A DNA stretch of 64,000 nucleotides from an alpha proteobacterium SCGC AAA028-D10 (GCA_000510845.1 AZOF01000006.1:1-64000), one strand, 5' to 3'; positions 27,053-36,052 are shown, counted from the first letter of the stretch. Notes: generated from the letters alone by a model not told the origin. A program made the numbers and translations.

Positions 27053-28249
27053 ATGAGTGATAACGATATAGTCATAACGAGTGCGGTGCGTACAGCGGTT
27101 GGTTCTTTTGGAGGATCATTGTCATCTTTAACAGCTCCACAATTAGGTGCTCACGTAATTAAAAAATCTATAGAAAATTCTGAAATTAAACCTGAAGACG
27201 TTGATATGGTTTATATGGGTCAAGTTTTAACAGCAGGTGCGGGTCAAAATCCAGCACGACAAGCTGCAATTCATGCTGGAATTCCGGCAGATAAAACTGC
27301 AACAACAATTAATCAGGTGTGTGGCTCTGGACTTGCATCTGTTGCACTAGCTTATAATTCAATCAAGTGTGGCGATGGAAATATTATTATTGCTGGCGGA
27401 CAAGAAAGTATGAGTAACTCACCTCATTTTATTAATCTTCGTAATGGCATAAAGATGGGCGATGGCAAAATGCAAGATTCAATGATCATCGACGGTCTTT
27501 GGGATATTTATAATCAATATCACATGGGGGTTACTGCAGAAAACGTTGCACAAAAATATCAAATTACTCGACAAGACCAAGATACTTTTGCAGCAGCATC
27601 ACAAAGAAAAGCAATTGATGCAATTAAAGCAAAAAAATTTAAAGATGAAATTGTACCCATCACTGTAAAGATGAAAAAAGAAGATGTGGTATTTGATAAA
27701 GACGAATATCCAAAAGATGGAACAACAGTTGAAAAACTTGCAAACTTAAAACCAGCTTTTAAAAAGGACGGGACGGTGACAGCAGGAAATGCATCAGGAA
27801 TTAATGATGGTGCGGCTGCACTTTGTTTAATGTCAGGTAAAACTGCAAAAGCTAGAGGCATTGAGCCCCTTGCAAAAATTGTATCATGGGCACAGTGTGG
27901 AGTTGACCCAACTATTATGGGAACAGGTCCAATTCCAGCATCAAAACTAGCGCTTAAAAAAGCAGGTTGGGGTGAAGATGAGTTAGATTTAATTGAAGCA
28001 AACGAAGCATTCGCCGCACAAGCTATTGCGGTGAATAAAGAAATGGGTTGGACCGTTGATAAAGTAAATGTGAATGGCGGAGCCATTGCAATTGGACATC
28101 CAATTGGTGCATCGGGTGCTAGAATTTTAACAACTTTAATTCATGAAATGATTAAGACTCATTCAAAAAGAGGTCTTGCTACACTTTGTATTGGCGGTGG
28201 AATGGGAATTGCGATGTGTATTGAGCGTAATTTTATTGATCATAAATAA
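27053..28249 (+). CDS. phaA: Acetyl-CoA C-acetyltransferase (beta-ketothiolase)
   Basis: The 398-residue thiolase has the acyl-accepting Cys90 ([10 protein letters not shown]), the His motif [16 protein letters not shown] and the C-terminal general-base Cys in CIGGGMGIA. It condenses two acetyl-CoA to acetoacetyl-CoA, the first step to PHB, and can run in reverse for breakdown. Its place directly after phaB indicates the biosynthetic role. Confidence 0.95.
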   Translation: MSDNDIVITSAVRTAVGSFGGSLSSLTAPQLGAHVIKKSIENSEIKPEDVDMVYMGQVLTAGAGQNPARQAAIHAGIPADKTATTINQVCGSGLASVALAYNSIKCGDGNIIIAGGQESMSNSPHFINLRNGIKMGDGKMQDSMIIDGLWDIYNQYHMGVTAENVAQKYQITRQDQDTFAAASQRKAIDAIKAKKFKDEIVPITVKMKKEDVVFDKDEYPKDGTTVEKLANLKPAFKKDGTVTAGNASGINDGAAALCLMSGKTAKARGIEPLAKIVSWAQCGVDPTIMGTGPIPASKLALKKAGWGEDELDLIEANEAFAAQAIAVNKEMGWTVDKVNVNGGAIAIGHPIGASGARILTTLIHEMIKTHSKRGLATLCIGGGMGIAMCIERNFIDHK

Positions 28250-28257
28250 TCTCGTTC

Positions 28258-29007
28258 ATGGACTTTAAGAATATTAAAGTTAGAAGCGAACAAGCTATTG
28301 GCTTTGTTCAAATTGATAGAGTTGTAGATAAAAATTCTTTAAATATTGAAACATCTAAAGAAATTCTACAAGCGCTAACAAATTTTGATCAAGATAGTTC
28401 CATTAAATGTATTGCAATTGAAGGCAATCAAAAATTATTTTCACCAGGCGCGGATATTAAAGAATTACAATCTTTAAATAAAAATACTGCGGCTGAGAAA
28501 AAGTTATTCGATGCTTTTGATGAAATTTACAATATTAAAAAACCAGTTATTGCATTAGTGGAAGGTTATGCTTTAGGCGGTGGAATGGAACTTGCACTTA
28601 TTTGTGATTTTATTATTGCATCGGAAAATGCAAAGTTTGCTCAACCTGAAATAAATTTAGGTTTAATTCCAGGGATTGGCGGAACCCAAAGATTAAAGCG
28701 ATATACAGGAAAATATAATGCAAATTATCTTTGTATGACAGGGGAGATGATTACAGCGGGGCAAGCTCACAATATCGGAATTGTTAGTGTTGTTTTAAAA
28801 GCTGATGAATTTAGAGAAGGTGCAAATAAAATATTAAAATCAATTTCAGAAAAACCACTTTCAAGTTTAGTTGAGATTAAAAGATTAATTAACAAAGATG
28901 CTTCGTTAAAAGATGAACGACAAACTTTTTATAAACTACTTGATAGTGAAAATAAAAATATTGGTATCAAAAGTTTTTTTGAAAAAACTAAACCTGAGTG
29001 GAAATAA
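28258..29007 (+). CDS. Enoyl-CoA hydratase/isomerase family protein
   Basis: A 249-residue crotonase-fold protein. The oxyanion-hole segments are FSPGADIKEL and ALGGGMELALICDF, and GLIPGIGGTQRL follows. Both catalytic-position acids of classic enoyl-CoA hydratase appear present (the E of GGGMEL and of AQPEINLG). It starts 8 bp after phaA and is likely in the same transcript, so it may feed crotonyl/3-hydroxybutyryl-CoA into or out of PHB. Confidence 0.88.
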   Translation: MDFKNIKVRSEQAIGFVQIDRVVDKNSLNIETSKEILQALTNFDQDSSIKCIAIEGNQKLFSPGADIKELQSLNKNTAAEKKLFDAFDEIYNIKKPVIALVEGYALGGGMELALICDFIIASENAKFAQPEINLGLIPGIGGTQRLKRYTGKYNANYLCMTGEMITAGQAHNIGIVSVVLKADEFREGANKILKSISEKPLSSLVEIKRLINKDASLKDERQTFYKLLDSENKNIGIKSFFEKTKPEWK

Positions 29008-29015
29008 TTAATTAT

Positions 29016-29201
29016 TTATCTTTTGCAGGTATTAACACCAAGCAATGAGTAAAGAGTACAATTTCTAAGCACTCCGCTAACAATCAAACCAATCGCAAGC
29101 CATCCCCAAGGACTAATCATCCCCAATGCTGTAAGAGTTACAATAATAACTCCAGCAGTAATTCTTAAAACTCGATCGATGTTTCCAACATTCACTTTCA
29201 T
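29016..29201 (-). CDS. DUF2892 (YgaP-type) membrane protein, 61 aa
   Basis: Two hydrophobic helices follow the family start MKVNVGNIDRVLRITAGV. The end LRNCTLYSLLGVNTCK has the typical C-x(11)-C spacing. This is the DUF2892 membrane domain also found in the rhodanese YgaP. Function alone is unknown. It is convergent with the hydratase gene and divergent from umuD. Confidence 0.9.
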   Translation of the reverse strand: MKVNVGNIDRVLRITAGVIIVTLTALGMISPWGWLAIGLIVSGVLRNCTLYSLLGVNTCKR

Positions 29202-29214
29202 TTTTAATACCTCG

Positions 29215-29254
29215 TTGACTTCAATATACCTATTAGTTAGAACGAAACAAGAAC
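29215..29254 (+). promoter_or_regulatory. LexA box and promoter of umuDC
   Basis: GAAC-GAAACAA-GAAC (29240-29254) is, on the opposite strand, GTTC-N7-GTTC, the direct-repeat LexA box of alphaproteobacteria. It starts inside the -10 hexamer of a likely promoter, TTGACT (29215-29220), 17-bp spacer, TAGAAC (29238-29243), and ends 9 bp before the umuD ATG. LexA bound here would block transcription until DNA damage. Confidence 0.85.
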
Positions 29255-29263
29255 ATATTTATT

Positions 29264-29641
29264 ATGAAAATACCAGTAATATTGCAGAAAGTATCAGCAG
29301 GTTTCCCATCACCAGCTACAGATTATGTTCAAGATGAAATCGATTTAAACAACGAGTTAATAAAAAATCCTCCAGCAACTTTTCTAATTCGTGTGCAAGG
29401 TAATTCCATGACTGATCATAAAATTATAAATGGAGATTTATTAGTGGTAGATCGAAGTTTAAATTTAAAAAATGACTGTATTGCAATTATTAATTTTAAT
29501 AACGAATTGGTTGTTAAAAATATTATTAAAGAGAACAATAATTTTTATATCAAAAATAAATTAGAGAAAACTTTAATTAATGAAAACTCAGACATTAATG
29601 TTTGGGGGATCGTAACTTATATTATTCATGCAGCCCATTAA
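29264..29641 (+). CDS. umuD: Translesion polymerase V accessory protein UmuD
   Basis: The 125-residue LexA-like protease has catalytic Ser48 (VQGNSM) and Lys85 (ELVVKNI), the 37-residue spacing seen in E. coli UmuD. The self-cleavage site is Ala12-Gly13 in SAGFPSP, where E. coli has Cys-Gly at 24-25, so the N-terminal arm is about 12 residues shorter. RecA-stimulated cleavage yields UmuD', which joins UmuC. The start codon overlaps nothing upstream, and the stop overlaps umuC by 14 bp. Confidence 0.94.
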   Translation: MKIPVILQKVSAGFPSPATDYVQDEIDLNNELIKNPPATFLIRVQGNSMTDHKIINGDLLVVDRSLNLKNDCIAIINFNNELVVKNIIKENNNFYIKNKLEKTLINENSDINVWGIVTYIIHAAH

Positions 29642-30905
29642 TAATAGAATTATCGCTTTAGTAGATTGTAATTCTTTTTATGTTTCCTGCGAGAGATTAT
29701 TCAGACCAGATTTGAGAAGAAAACCCGTTGTAGTTTTATCTAATAACGATGGGTGCATTATCTCAAGATCAACGGAAGCAAAGCAAGCAGGGATTAAAAT
29801 GGGTGAACCTTATTTTAAAGCAAAGCCATTAATTGATAAATATAAAGTATCAGTATTTTCATCTAATTATGAATTATATGGTGATATGTCACGACGAGTG
29901 ATGAAAATATTAAAAAACTTTTCACCAGATATTGAATTTTATTCAATTGATGAAGCATTTTTAGATTTAACAAATATTAAAATGGATAATGTTCAAGAAT
30001 ATATTTTACATATTAGAAAAGTAATTTTGCAGTGGACTGGCATTCCAGTTTCAATTGGTGCTGCAAATACTAAAACGCTCGCAAAAATTGCAAATCATGT
30101 TGCAAAGAAAAATAAATTAGGAGTTGAGGAGTTTATTACCAAAGATAAAAATGAAGTAGATGAAATTTTAAAAACATTTCCCGTACAAGAAGTGTGGGGG
30201 ATAGGCAGACAACTTTCCAAATTTTTTAATAATAATAGTTTTTATAATGCACATCAGCTTAAGTATGTTGACAATTATTGGGTTAGAAAAAATAGCAGTG
30301 TCGTAGTTTTAAAAACTATTCATGAACTAAATGGTATTTGCTGTTATCCATTAAACTTTCAATACGTGGCAAGAAAGAATTGTTGTGTATCAAGGTCATT
30401 TGGTAAAACCATTACCGATCTTAATGATTTAAAAGAGGCGGTTGTTAATCATTGTATGACGGCAGCGGAGCGAATTAGATCGGAGGGGTTAATTGTAAAA
30501 TCAGTTTATGTATTTATTAAAACCAGCAGATTTAAAAATGATTACGTATCAAGGGTTCAAAAAGTAGATTTACCCATTGCAACGAATAACACTTTAGAAC
30601 TAATTAATGTGTGCGCAAAAGCTTTAGAAAATATCTACATTAAAGGTTATTTTTATAGCAAAGCAGGGGTTATTTTTTCAGATTTAAAACCTAAAGATCA
30701 TTATGAAAAGAATTTATTTTCAGATCAAAACTTAAATTTAGATCATTTGATGAAGGTTATTGATCAAACTAATAGCAAATTTGGTAGAGGCGCGATTTCT
30801 GTTGCAGCAGCAAGATTAAATAATAACTCAAAAATGAATAGACGTTATTCATCTAAAATTGACACTTCCTTTATAAAACTTGCCCCAACGGTTAGGGCAT
30901 ATTAA
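29628..30905 (+). CDS. umuC: DNA polymerase V catalytic subunit UmuC
   Basis: This 425-residue Y-family polymerase has ALVDCNSFYVSCERLF, the catalytic acids in FYSIDEAFLDL, the helix-hairpin-helix thumb VQEVWGIGRQLSKFF and a little-finger domain. The C-terminal DUF4113-like segment near RYSSKIDTSFIKLAP is also typical. It copies past damaged bases with low fidelity. Transcribed with umuD under a LexA box. Confidence 0.95.
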   Translation: MQPINNRIIALVDCNSFYVSCERLFRPDLRRKPVVVLSNNDGCIISRSTEAKQAGIKMGEPYFKAKPLIDKYKVSVFSSNYELYGDMSRRVMKILKNFSPDIEFYSIDEAFLDLTNIKMDNVQEYILHIRKVILQWTGIPVSIGAANTKTLAKIANHVAKKNKLGVEEFITKDKNEVDEILKTFPVQEVWGIGRQLSKFFNNNSFYNAHQLKYVDNYWVRKNSSVVVLKTIHELNGICCYPLNFQYVARKNCCVSRSFGKTITDLNDLKEAVVNHCMTAAERIRSEGLIVKSVYVFIKTSRFKNDYVSRVQKVDLPIATNNTLELINVCAKALENIYIKGYFYSKAGVIFSDLKPKDHYEKNLFSDQNLNLDHLMKVIDQTNSKFGRGAISVAAARLNNNSKMNRRYSSKIDTSFIKLAPTVRAY

Positions 30906-30917
30906 TTATCGATCGTA

Positions 30918-32417
30918 ATGATCAATAAAGCAAAAGCCTTTATCATCCTCGGTAATCAACTTTTTTCACCCATCCATTTAAAAAGTTTTAAAGACCATCA
31001 TTTCATGATGGCTGAAGATTACCACTTGTGCACTTATGTTAAGCATCACCGCCAGAAGATATTATTATTTTTATCTGCCATGCGTTCTTATGCAGAGGAG
31101 TTAAAAAAAGCTAATCTCACGCTAACCTATTTTGATTGTAAGCACGAATTATTTAAAAAAAGTTATGAAGATAAAGTTTTAGTATTTTTAAATAAGATTA
31201 AAACAAAAAATGTCAGCTTATTTGAAGTTGAAGATAAGTTTTTTGAAACTCAATTAATTAATTTTTTCAAAAAAAATAAAATTGAATATAATTTTATAAA
31301 ATCACCTATGTTTTTATCAAGTAGAGATGATTTTAAAGAATATTTGCAAAATAATAAAAAGCCATTCATGGGTAATTTTTATAAAATTCAAAGAATTAAA
31401 TTTAATATTTTAATGAAGAGTAAGAATGAACCGCTAGGCGGCAAGTGGAGTTTTGATGAAGATAATAGAAATAAATTAGATCCTAAAGTTGCAATTCCAA
31501 AACATATTATTTTTAAACAAACAAATCATACTGAAAACATTAAAAAATTCTTAGAGAAAAATTTTTTAGATCATCCAGGTACAATTGACAGCTTTAATTT
31601 TCCAACAACTAGAAAAGATACTTTAAATCTTTATTTTGATTTTTTAAAAAATAAATTGAATTTGTTTGGTGATTTTGAAGATGCCATCTCACAAAAATCT
31701 CATATTTTATTTCATAGCATGTTAAGCCCGTTAATTAATTTAGGACTTTTAACTCCAGAGCAAATTGTTAGCGAAACTTTAGCTTATGCAAAAACAAATA
31801 AAGTTAAACTAAATTGCCTTGAGGGGTATTTGCGGCAAATTATTGGTTGGCGTGAATTTATGCGCGGTATTTACCAAAATTATGAGAGCAAATTAGAAAA
31901 TACTAATTTTTTTAAACATAATAAAAAGTTAACTAAAAGTTGGTATGATGGAACAACCGGAATTGATCCTTTAGATCATACGATTAAAAATTGTAATCAA
32001 TATGGTTGGTCTCATCACATTGAACGTTTGATGGTGGTTGCAAATATTATGAATCTTTCAGGTATTGAACCTAAATCTGTTTATCGTTGGTTTATGGAAA
32101 TGTATGTGGACTCCTCAGATTGGGTGATGGCGCCTAATGTTTATGGGATGGGATTATTTAGTGATGGCGGAATTTTTGCAACCAAACCTTACATTTGTGC
32201 CTCTAGTTATTTGCTAAAGATGAGTGATTTTAAACGTGGTGATTGGTGCGATACATTAGATGGATTGTATTGGCAGTTTATTGAAAAAAATAAAATTTTC
32301 TTTGGTAAAAATTATAGAATGGCGATGATGGTTAAAATTTTAGAAAAAATGGATAAAGATAAAAAGAAAAAGATTTACTCTGCGGCTGATAATTTTATTA
32401 AAAAAAATACGAATTAA
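30918..32417 (+). CDS. Photolyase-related protein of the FeS-BCP / (6-4) class
   Basis: The 499-residue protein has the N-terminal alpha/beta domain (residues about 5-140, FIILGNQLFSP) and a helical FAD domain with EGYLRQIIGWREFMRG, GWSHHIERLM and VMAPNVYGMGLFSDGG. It belongs to the deoxyribodipyrimidine photolyase-related group that repairs (6-4) photoproducts. Two of the four Fe-S cysteine positions seem kept (Cys359, Cys444), but the usual CxxC between SDY and the final Cys is replaced by SDFKRGDWC, so a [4Fe-4S] cluster is unlikely. It follows umuC by 12 bp. Confidence 0.85.
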   Translation: MINKAKAFIILGNQLFSPIHLKSFKDHHFMMAEDYHLCTYVKHHRQKILLFLSAMRSYAEELKKANLTLTYFDCKHELFKKSYEDKVLVFLNKIKTKNVSLFEVEDKFFETQLINFFKKNKIEYNFIKSPMFLSSRDDFKEYLQNNKKPFMGNFYKIQRIKFNILMKSKNEPLGGKWSFDEDNRNKLDPKVAIPKHIIFKQTNHTENIKKFLEKNFLDHPGTIDSFNFPTTRKDTLNLYFDFLKNKLNLFGDFEDAISQKSHILFHSMLSPLINLGLLTPEQIVSETLAYAKTNKVKLNCLEGYLRQIIGWREFMRGIYQNYESKLENTNFFKHNKKLTKSWYDGTTGIDPLDHTIKNCNQYGWSHHIERLMVVANIMNLSGIEPKSVYRWFMEMYVDSSDWVMAPNVYGMGLFSDGGIFATKPYICASSYLLKMSDFKRGDWCDTLDGLYWQFIEKNKIFFGKNYRMAMMVKILEKMDKDKKKKIYSAADNFIKKNTN

Positions 32418-32428
32418 AAAAATCTAAT

Positions 32429-32800
32429 TTATTCGTGTTCTCCACCAGGATCATCTTTTGGTAATTTCGTTTGTTTACCATTAATCCATAAATTTTGTCT
32501 TGAACGAGTTTGTGTATGATAGTTAGGATCTGTTCTAAATCTTCGAATATCTTGAAATTGCTTAAGCGTATAGTAGGCAACAAAAATCACAAGTAAATGA
32601 CCTAAAAACATACCTAACCAACCATAGACAAACATAGGAACCGTAAATACCCAAACGCTAAATGCAGTAGACCAAAGCGCACTTAAAACAATTAATATTT
32701 GTAAACGAACTGTTTTAGGTAAAGCCCTTAAATCATTTTTAGTATCATCGAATAAAACTGTCGCAGTGTTATGCATCCAATTAGTAAAATCTTTAAACAT
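32429..32800 (-). CDS. Two-helix membrane protein of unknown function
   Basis: The 123-residue protein has a polar N-terminal region, two hydrophobic helices (about 35-55 and 60-82) and a cytoplasmic polar tail with RFRTDPNYHTQTRSRQNLW and a GGEHE end. The tail motif around Y-H-T-Q-T-R-S-R is distinctive but no family was recognised. It is convergent with the photolyase-related gene (11 bp). Confidence 0.6.
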   Translation of the reverse strand: MFKDFTNWMHNTATVLFDDTKNDLRALPKTVRLQILIVLSALWSTAFSVWVFTVPMFVYGWLGMFLGHLLVIFVAYYTLKQFQDIRRFRTDPNYHTQTRSRQNLWINGKQTKLPKDDPGGEHE

Positions 32801-32826
32801 ATAAGTTTTTTATATACACTAATTTT

Positions 32827-33549
32827 ATGGAAGGAAAAATAATTATTGTAGGAGCTACAGGTTATACAGGCTCTGCACTTGCAAAATTATTGAAACAAGA
32901 AAATATCGACTGCCATTTAATAGGCAGAAATGAATCAGAGCTTCAAAAATTAGCAAATGAAACAGGACAATCTTTTTCAGTTTGCAGCAACGTTAGTGAC
33001 GAACAAAGTGTCAATGAAAGCTTAAGTTCAATTGCAAATGATAAAATTTTAGGTTTTGCATACTGCGTTGGTTCAATTGTCCTTAAATCTTTTCAAACTA
33101 CAAAATCTGAGGATTTTATTAACACATTCAATCTAAATGTAACCGGTGCTATTCTTTTTATAAAAAAATTACAAAAGCAGCTTGCAGAAAATAGTGGATC
33201 GATTGTTTTATTTTCAACAGTTGCGGTGGATCGAGGTTTTAATATGCACTCTGTTATCTCAACTGCAAAAGGGGCTATTCAAGGTTTAACCACATCTCTT
33301 GCTGCCGAGTTTGCGCCAAAAATTAGAGTAAATTGTATCGCCCCAAGTATTACACAATCAAAAATGGCAAAACCAATTTTAGACAATGCTAGACTTGCAG
33401 AACAAATTCCAACTAAACATGCATTGAAGAGAGTAGGCAAACCTGAAGATTTAGCAGAGACTGCAAAATTTTTACTTTTACCAAATAGTAGCTGGATTAC
33501 AGGCCAGGTCATCCATGTGGATGGTGGTAAAATTAATATAGAGACGTAA
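32827..33549 (+). CDS. Short-chain dehydrogenase/reductase lacking the catalytic Tyr
   Basis: A 240-residue SDR with the cofactor motif VGATGYTGSALAK, a Ser at LFSTVAV and the C-terminal GQVIHVDGG. The Y-x3-K motif is altered: the segment HSVISTAKGAIQG keeps Lys but has Ile where the Tyr belongs. Substrate recognition or binding rather than classic oxidoreduction is possible. It overlaps the FGE-like gene by 1 bp and lies near the photolyase-related gene. Confidence 0.85.
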   Translation: MEGKIIIVGATGYTGSALAKLLKQENIDCHLIGRNESELQKLANETGQSFSVCSNVSDEQSVNESLSSIANDKILGFAYCVGSIVLKSFQTTKSEDFINTFNLNVTGAILFIKKLQKQLAENSGSIVLFSTVAVDRGFNMHSVISTAKGAIQGLTTSLAAEFAPKIRVNCIAPSITQSKMAKPILDNARLAEQIPTKHALKRVGKPEDLAETAKFLLLPNSSWITGQVIHVDGGKINIET

Positions 33550-34241
33550 TGACTATTTATTTAAAAATAATTTTATTTTTATTTTTAATTTGTTTTAAAT
33601 CCCAAGCTTTTGAAAATCCAAAAGTTAAAATAAATAATTTTTTTATTCAAAAATACGAAGTTACTATTAGTGAGTTTTCAAATTTTGCAAATAAATCAAA
33701 TTTTAAAACCGAAGCTGAAAAGCAAGGCTTTGGCTATGAATATGGAGCAGGCTGGGAGAAGAGAAAAAATTGGAACTATAAAACTCCTTACGGTAAAAAT
33801 CCTGAAAGCTTAACGGAACCTGCGGTTCACATTAGTTATTTTGAAGCTGAACAATATTGTAAATTTATAAATGGAAGACTGCCAAGTTTTGAAGAATGGT
33901 CAACTGCAGCTTACACTCAAGTTTTAGATTCAAAAGTATTTGAGAAAAATAAAACTTATGTTTATCCAAGTGGTGATAGAGCTGAGAAAATGAACTCAAC
34001 GGATCTTCTTGCCTACAGAAAACATTATGATGTTTTAAAATTACCAGAGGGGATTAATGGTTTAGTTGCTATGGGGGGAAATGTTTGGGAGTGGACAAAG
34101 GATAGAAAAGATAATTCTGCTTTAACTGCAGGTTCTTCTTGGTGGTATAGTTCAAGCAACACAACTAAGAGTGGAGCACAATTTAAAGCTGCAGATTTTT
34201 TTGGCATTTATGTTGGCTTTCGTTGCGCATTTGAAAAATAG
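33549..34241 (+). CDS. Secreted formylglycine-generating-enzyme-like (SUMF1 fold) protein
   Basis: The 230-residue protein has a signal peptide (about 1-19, ending KSQAF) and an FGE-sulfatase domain (FFIQKYEVTISEFSNFAN, GRLPSFEEWSTAA, MGGNVWEWTKD, GIYVGFRCAFEK). True FGE uses a pair of cysteines near the C-terminus; here only the Cys of FRCAF is present there, so sulfatase activation is unlikely. Such proteins may bind carbohydrate or modify envelope components. Confidence 0.85.
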   Translation: MTIYLKIILFLFLICFKSQAFENPKVKINNFFIQKYEVTISEFSNFANKSNFKTEAEKQGFGYEYGAGWEKRKNWNYKTPYGKNPESLTEPAVHISYFEAEQYCKFINGRLPSFEEWSTAAYTQVLDSKVFEKNKTYVYPSGDRAEKMNSTDLLAYRKHYDVLKLPEGINGLVAMGGNVWEWTKDRKDNSALTAGSSWWYSSSNTTKSGAQFKAADFFGIYVGFRCAFEK

Positions 34242-34269
34242 CCACAATTACTTTATATAGGTATCCAAA

Positions 34270-34872
34270 TTGACAGAATTTTTCTCAGAAGAAATCAGGA
34301 TTACCATCCAAATTATTTTAATCGATCTAGTGTTATCAGCTGATAACGCTGTGATTATTGGAATGGCAGCATCGCAATTTGATCCTGCGATAAGAAAAAA
34401 GGTTTTAATCATTGGAACAGCCTTTGCCGTAGTTTTTAGAATATTATTCTCAGCAATGACTGCGTATTTGATGCAGTTCCAAGGTATTCGAACTATTGGA
34501 GGAATTTTATTATTCTGGGTAGCTTACAAATTATACGTAGATATTTTAAAGAAAAAAGAAGAGACAAAAGATCTAAGCAAATATCAAGTTGATGTATCTG
34601 AAAGAAGTAATTTCAGAAAAGCTGTAATGACGGTGATTATTGCAGATATTACTTTAAGTTTAGATAATGTGATTGCAGTCGCCGGAGCTGCTGGCACAAA
34701 TTACGGACTGTTAGTATTCGGTCTTGCACTGGCTATTATTTTAATGGTTACGCTGGCTAATGCTATTTCAATTTATTTAAAGAAACATAAATGGATAGGA
34801 TGGCTTGGATTATTGTCCGTCCTTTGGGTCGCTGGTGATTTAATTTGGGACGATATTAAGCTATTGCTTTAA
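34270..34872 (+). CDS. TerC-family integral membrane protein, copy 1
   Basis: A 200-residue membrane protein starting at TTG (no in-frame ATG fits the conserved beginning TEFFSEEIRITIQIILIDLVLSADNA). Two copies of an acidic, metal-binding-like motif (LSADNAVIIGM; LSLDNVIAVAG) mark the TerC/YjbE group, proposed to move Mn or other metals. The next gene is a paralogue, so this is a tandem duplication. Confidence 0.9.
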   Translation: MTEFFSEEIRITIQIILIDLVLSADNAVIIGMAASQFDPAIRKKVLIIGTAFAVVFRILFSAMTAYLMQFQGIRTIGGILLFWVAYKLYVDILKKKEETKDLSKYQVDVSERSNFRKAVMTVIIADITLSLDNVIAVAGAAGTNYGLLVFGLALAIILMVTLANAISIYLKKHKWIGWLGLLSVLWVAGDLIWDDIKLLL

Positions 34873-34881
34873 AATTATTCA

Positions 34882-35487
34882 ATGGAATTTTTTACTGACG
34901 ATTTAAGGCTGACGATAAAGATCATATTAATTGATATGATTTTATCAGCAGATAACGCGATCGTTATTGGTCTAGTTGCCTCACAATTTGATCCTAAAAT
35001 TAGACAAAAAGTTTTGATTATTGGAACCAGTCTTGCGGTTTTATTTAGAATACTATTTGCAGTTTTAGTTGCTTATTTTCTCCAATACAAGGGCGTGAGA
35101 ACTTTTGGCGCAATTTTATTATTTTATATTGCTTACAAACTTTATGGGGATATTTTAAAAGATAATCCTGAACAGCAAGTAAAAATAAAAAAATCTCAGC
35201 TAATTAAAGAGAATGATAGAAAAAATTACTGGAAAGCTATTTTTACTATTATAATTGCAGATATTACTATTAGCTTTGATAATGTCATCGCAGTCTCAGG
35301 TGCTGCAAAGTCTAATTATACTTTACTTATTTTTGGTCTTACGCTTTCCGTTATTATGATGATTACTCTTGCTAATGCAATATCAAAATATTTAAAAGAG
35401 AATAAATGGGTGGGTTGGCTTGGAATTTTATCTATTCTTTGGGTAGCTGTTGATTTAATTAGAGATGATTTTAAATTATTTTTTTAA
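34882..35487 (+). CDS. TerC-family integral membrane protein, copy 2
   Basis: This 201-residue paralogue of the preceding protein is collinear along its full length, sharing DLRLTIKIILIDMILSADNA, SQFDPKIRQKVLIIGT and ISFDNVIAVSGAA. It begins 9 bp after copy 1 with an ATG and overlaps the SOUL-domain gene by 23 bp. Divergence is clearly older than strain level. Metal export is the working idea for the family. Confidence 0.9.
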   Translation: MEFFTDDLRLTIKIILIDMILSADNAIVIGLVASQFDPKIRQKVLIIGTSLAVLFRILFAVLVAYFLQYKGVRTFGAILLFYIAYKLYGDILKDNPEQQVKIKKSQLIKENDRKNYWKAIFTIIIADITISFDNVIAVSGAAKSNYTLLIFGLTLSVIMMITLANAISKYLKENKWVGWLGILSILWVAVDLIRDDFKLFF

Positions 35488-36052
35488 ACAAATTAGTAGA
35501 GCACTAGCTGTTCTATTAATTTTAAATACAAATATTATGGCAAACGAACAACCTGATTATACCATTATAAAAAAAGATAACGAATTTGAAATACGTCAAT
35601 ACACTAATTTTCTAACGGCAACCGTTGAAACCGAAGGTGAGCGTGATGATGCAATCGGTAAAGGTTTTAGAATTTTATTTAAATATATAAGTGGCGAAAA
35701 TAAAAATAAAGAAAGCATTTCAATGACTGTTCCAGTGATGCAAAAAAGCACAGGAAACAACAAATGGAATGTTTCATTTGTAGTTCCTAAAAAATTTAAT
35801 CTGCAAAATGTTCCACAACCCGATAATCAAAGTGTAAAAATTATAAATAACCCAAATCTTAAAGTAATCGTCATCACTTTTTCAGGTTTATTTAGTGATG
35901 CTAATATTAAAGAGAATGAAACAAAGATTAGAGATTATATAATAGAAAAGGGACTTAAGATTGAAGAGCCAGCAATTTATGCAGGTTACAATGCGCCCTG
36001 GACACTTTGGTTTTTAAAAAGAAATGAAGTCTTATTTAAATTGATAAATTAA
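35465..36052 (+). CDS. SOUL-family heme-binding protein
   Basis: The 195-residue protein has a hydrophobic N-terminal signal (about 1-26, ending NTNIMA), then the SOUL/HEBP domain with FEIRQYTNFLTATVETEG, ISMTVPVMQKS, and YAGYNAPWTLWFLKRNEV. SOUL proteins bind heme or tetrapyrroles. The N-terminal 8 codons overlap copy 2 of TerC, suggesting translational coupling. Confidence 0.88.
   Translation: MILNYFFKQISRALAVLLILNTNIMANEQPDYTIIKKDNEFEIRQYTNFLTATVETEGERDDAIGKGFRILFKYISGENKNKESISMTVPVMQKSTGNNKWNVSFVVPKKFNLQNVPQPDNQSVKIINNPNLKVIVITFSGLFSDANIKENETKIRDYIIEKGLKIEEPAIYAGYNAPWTLWFLKRNEVLFKLIN

Noticed and set aside
27559..28086. A 175-codon minus-strand frame inside phaA.
   Set aside because: It is antisense to conserved thiolase motifs and has no recognisable family; it is a shadow of the real gene.
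33549..34241. Sulfatase maturation enzyme.
   Set aside because: The fold is there, but the paired active cysteines are not, and no sulfatase gene lies in the window.
34882..35487. Second TerC copy as an assembly duplication.
   Set aside because: The two copies differ at many residues, so they are true paralogues.
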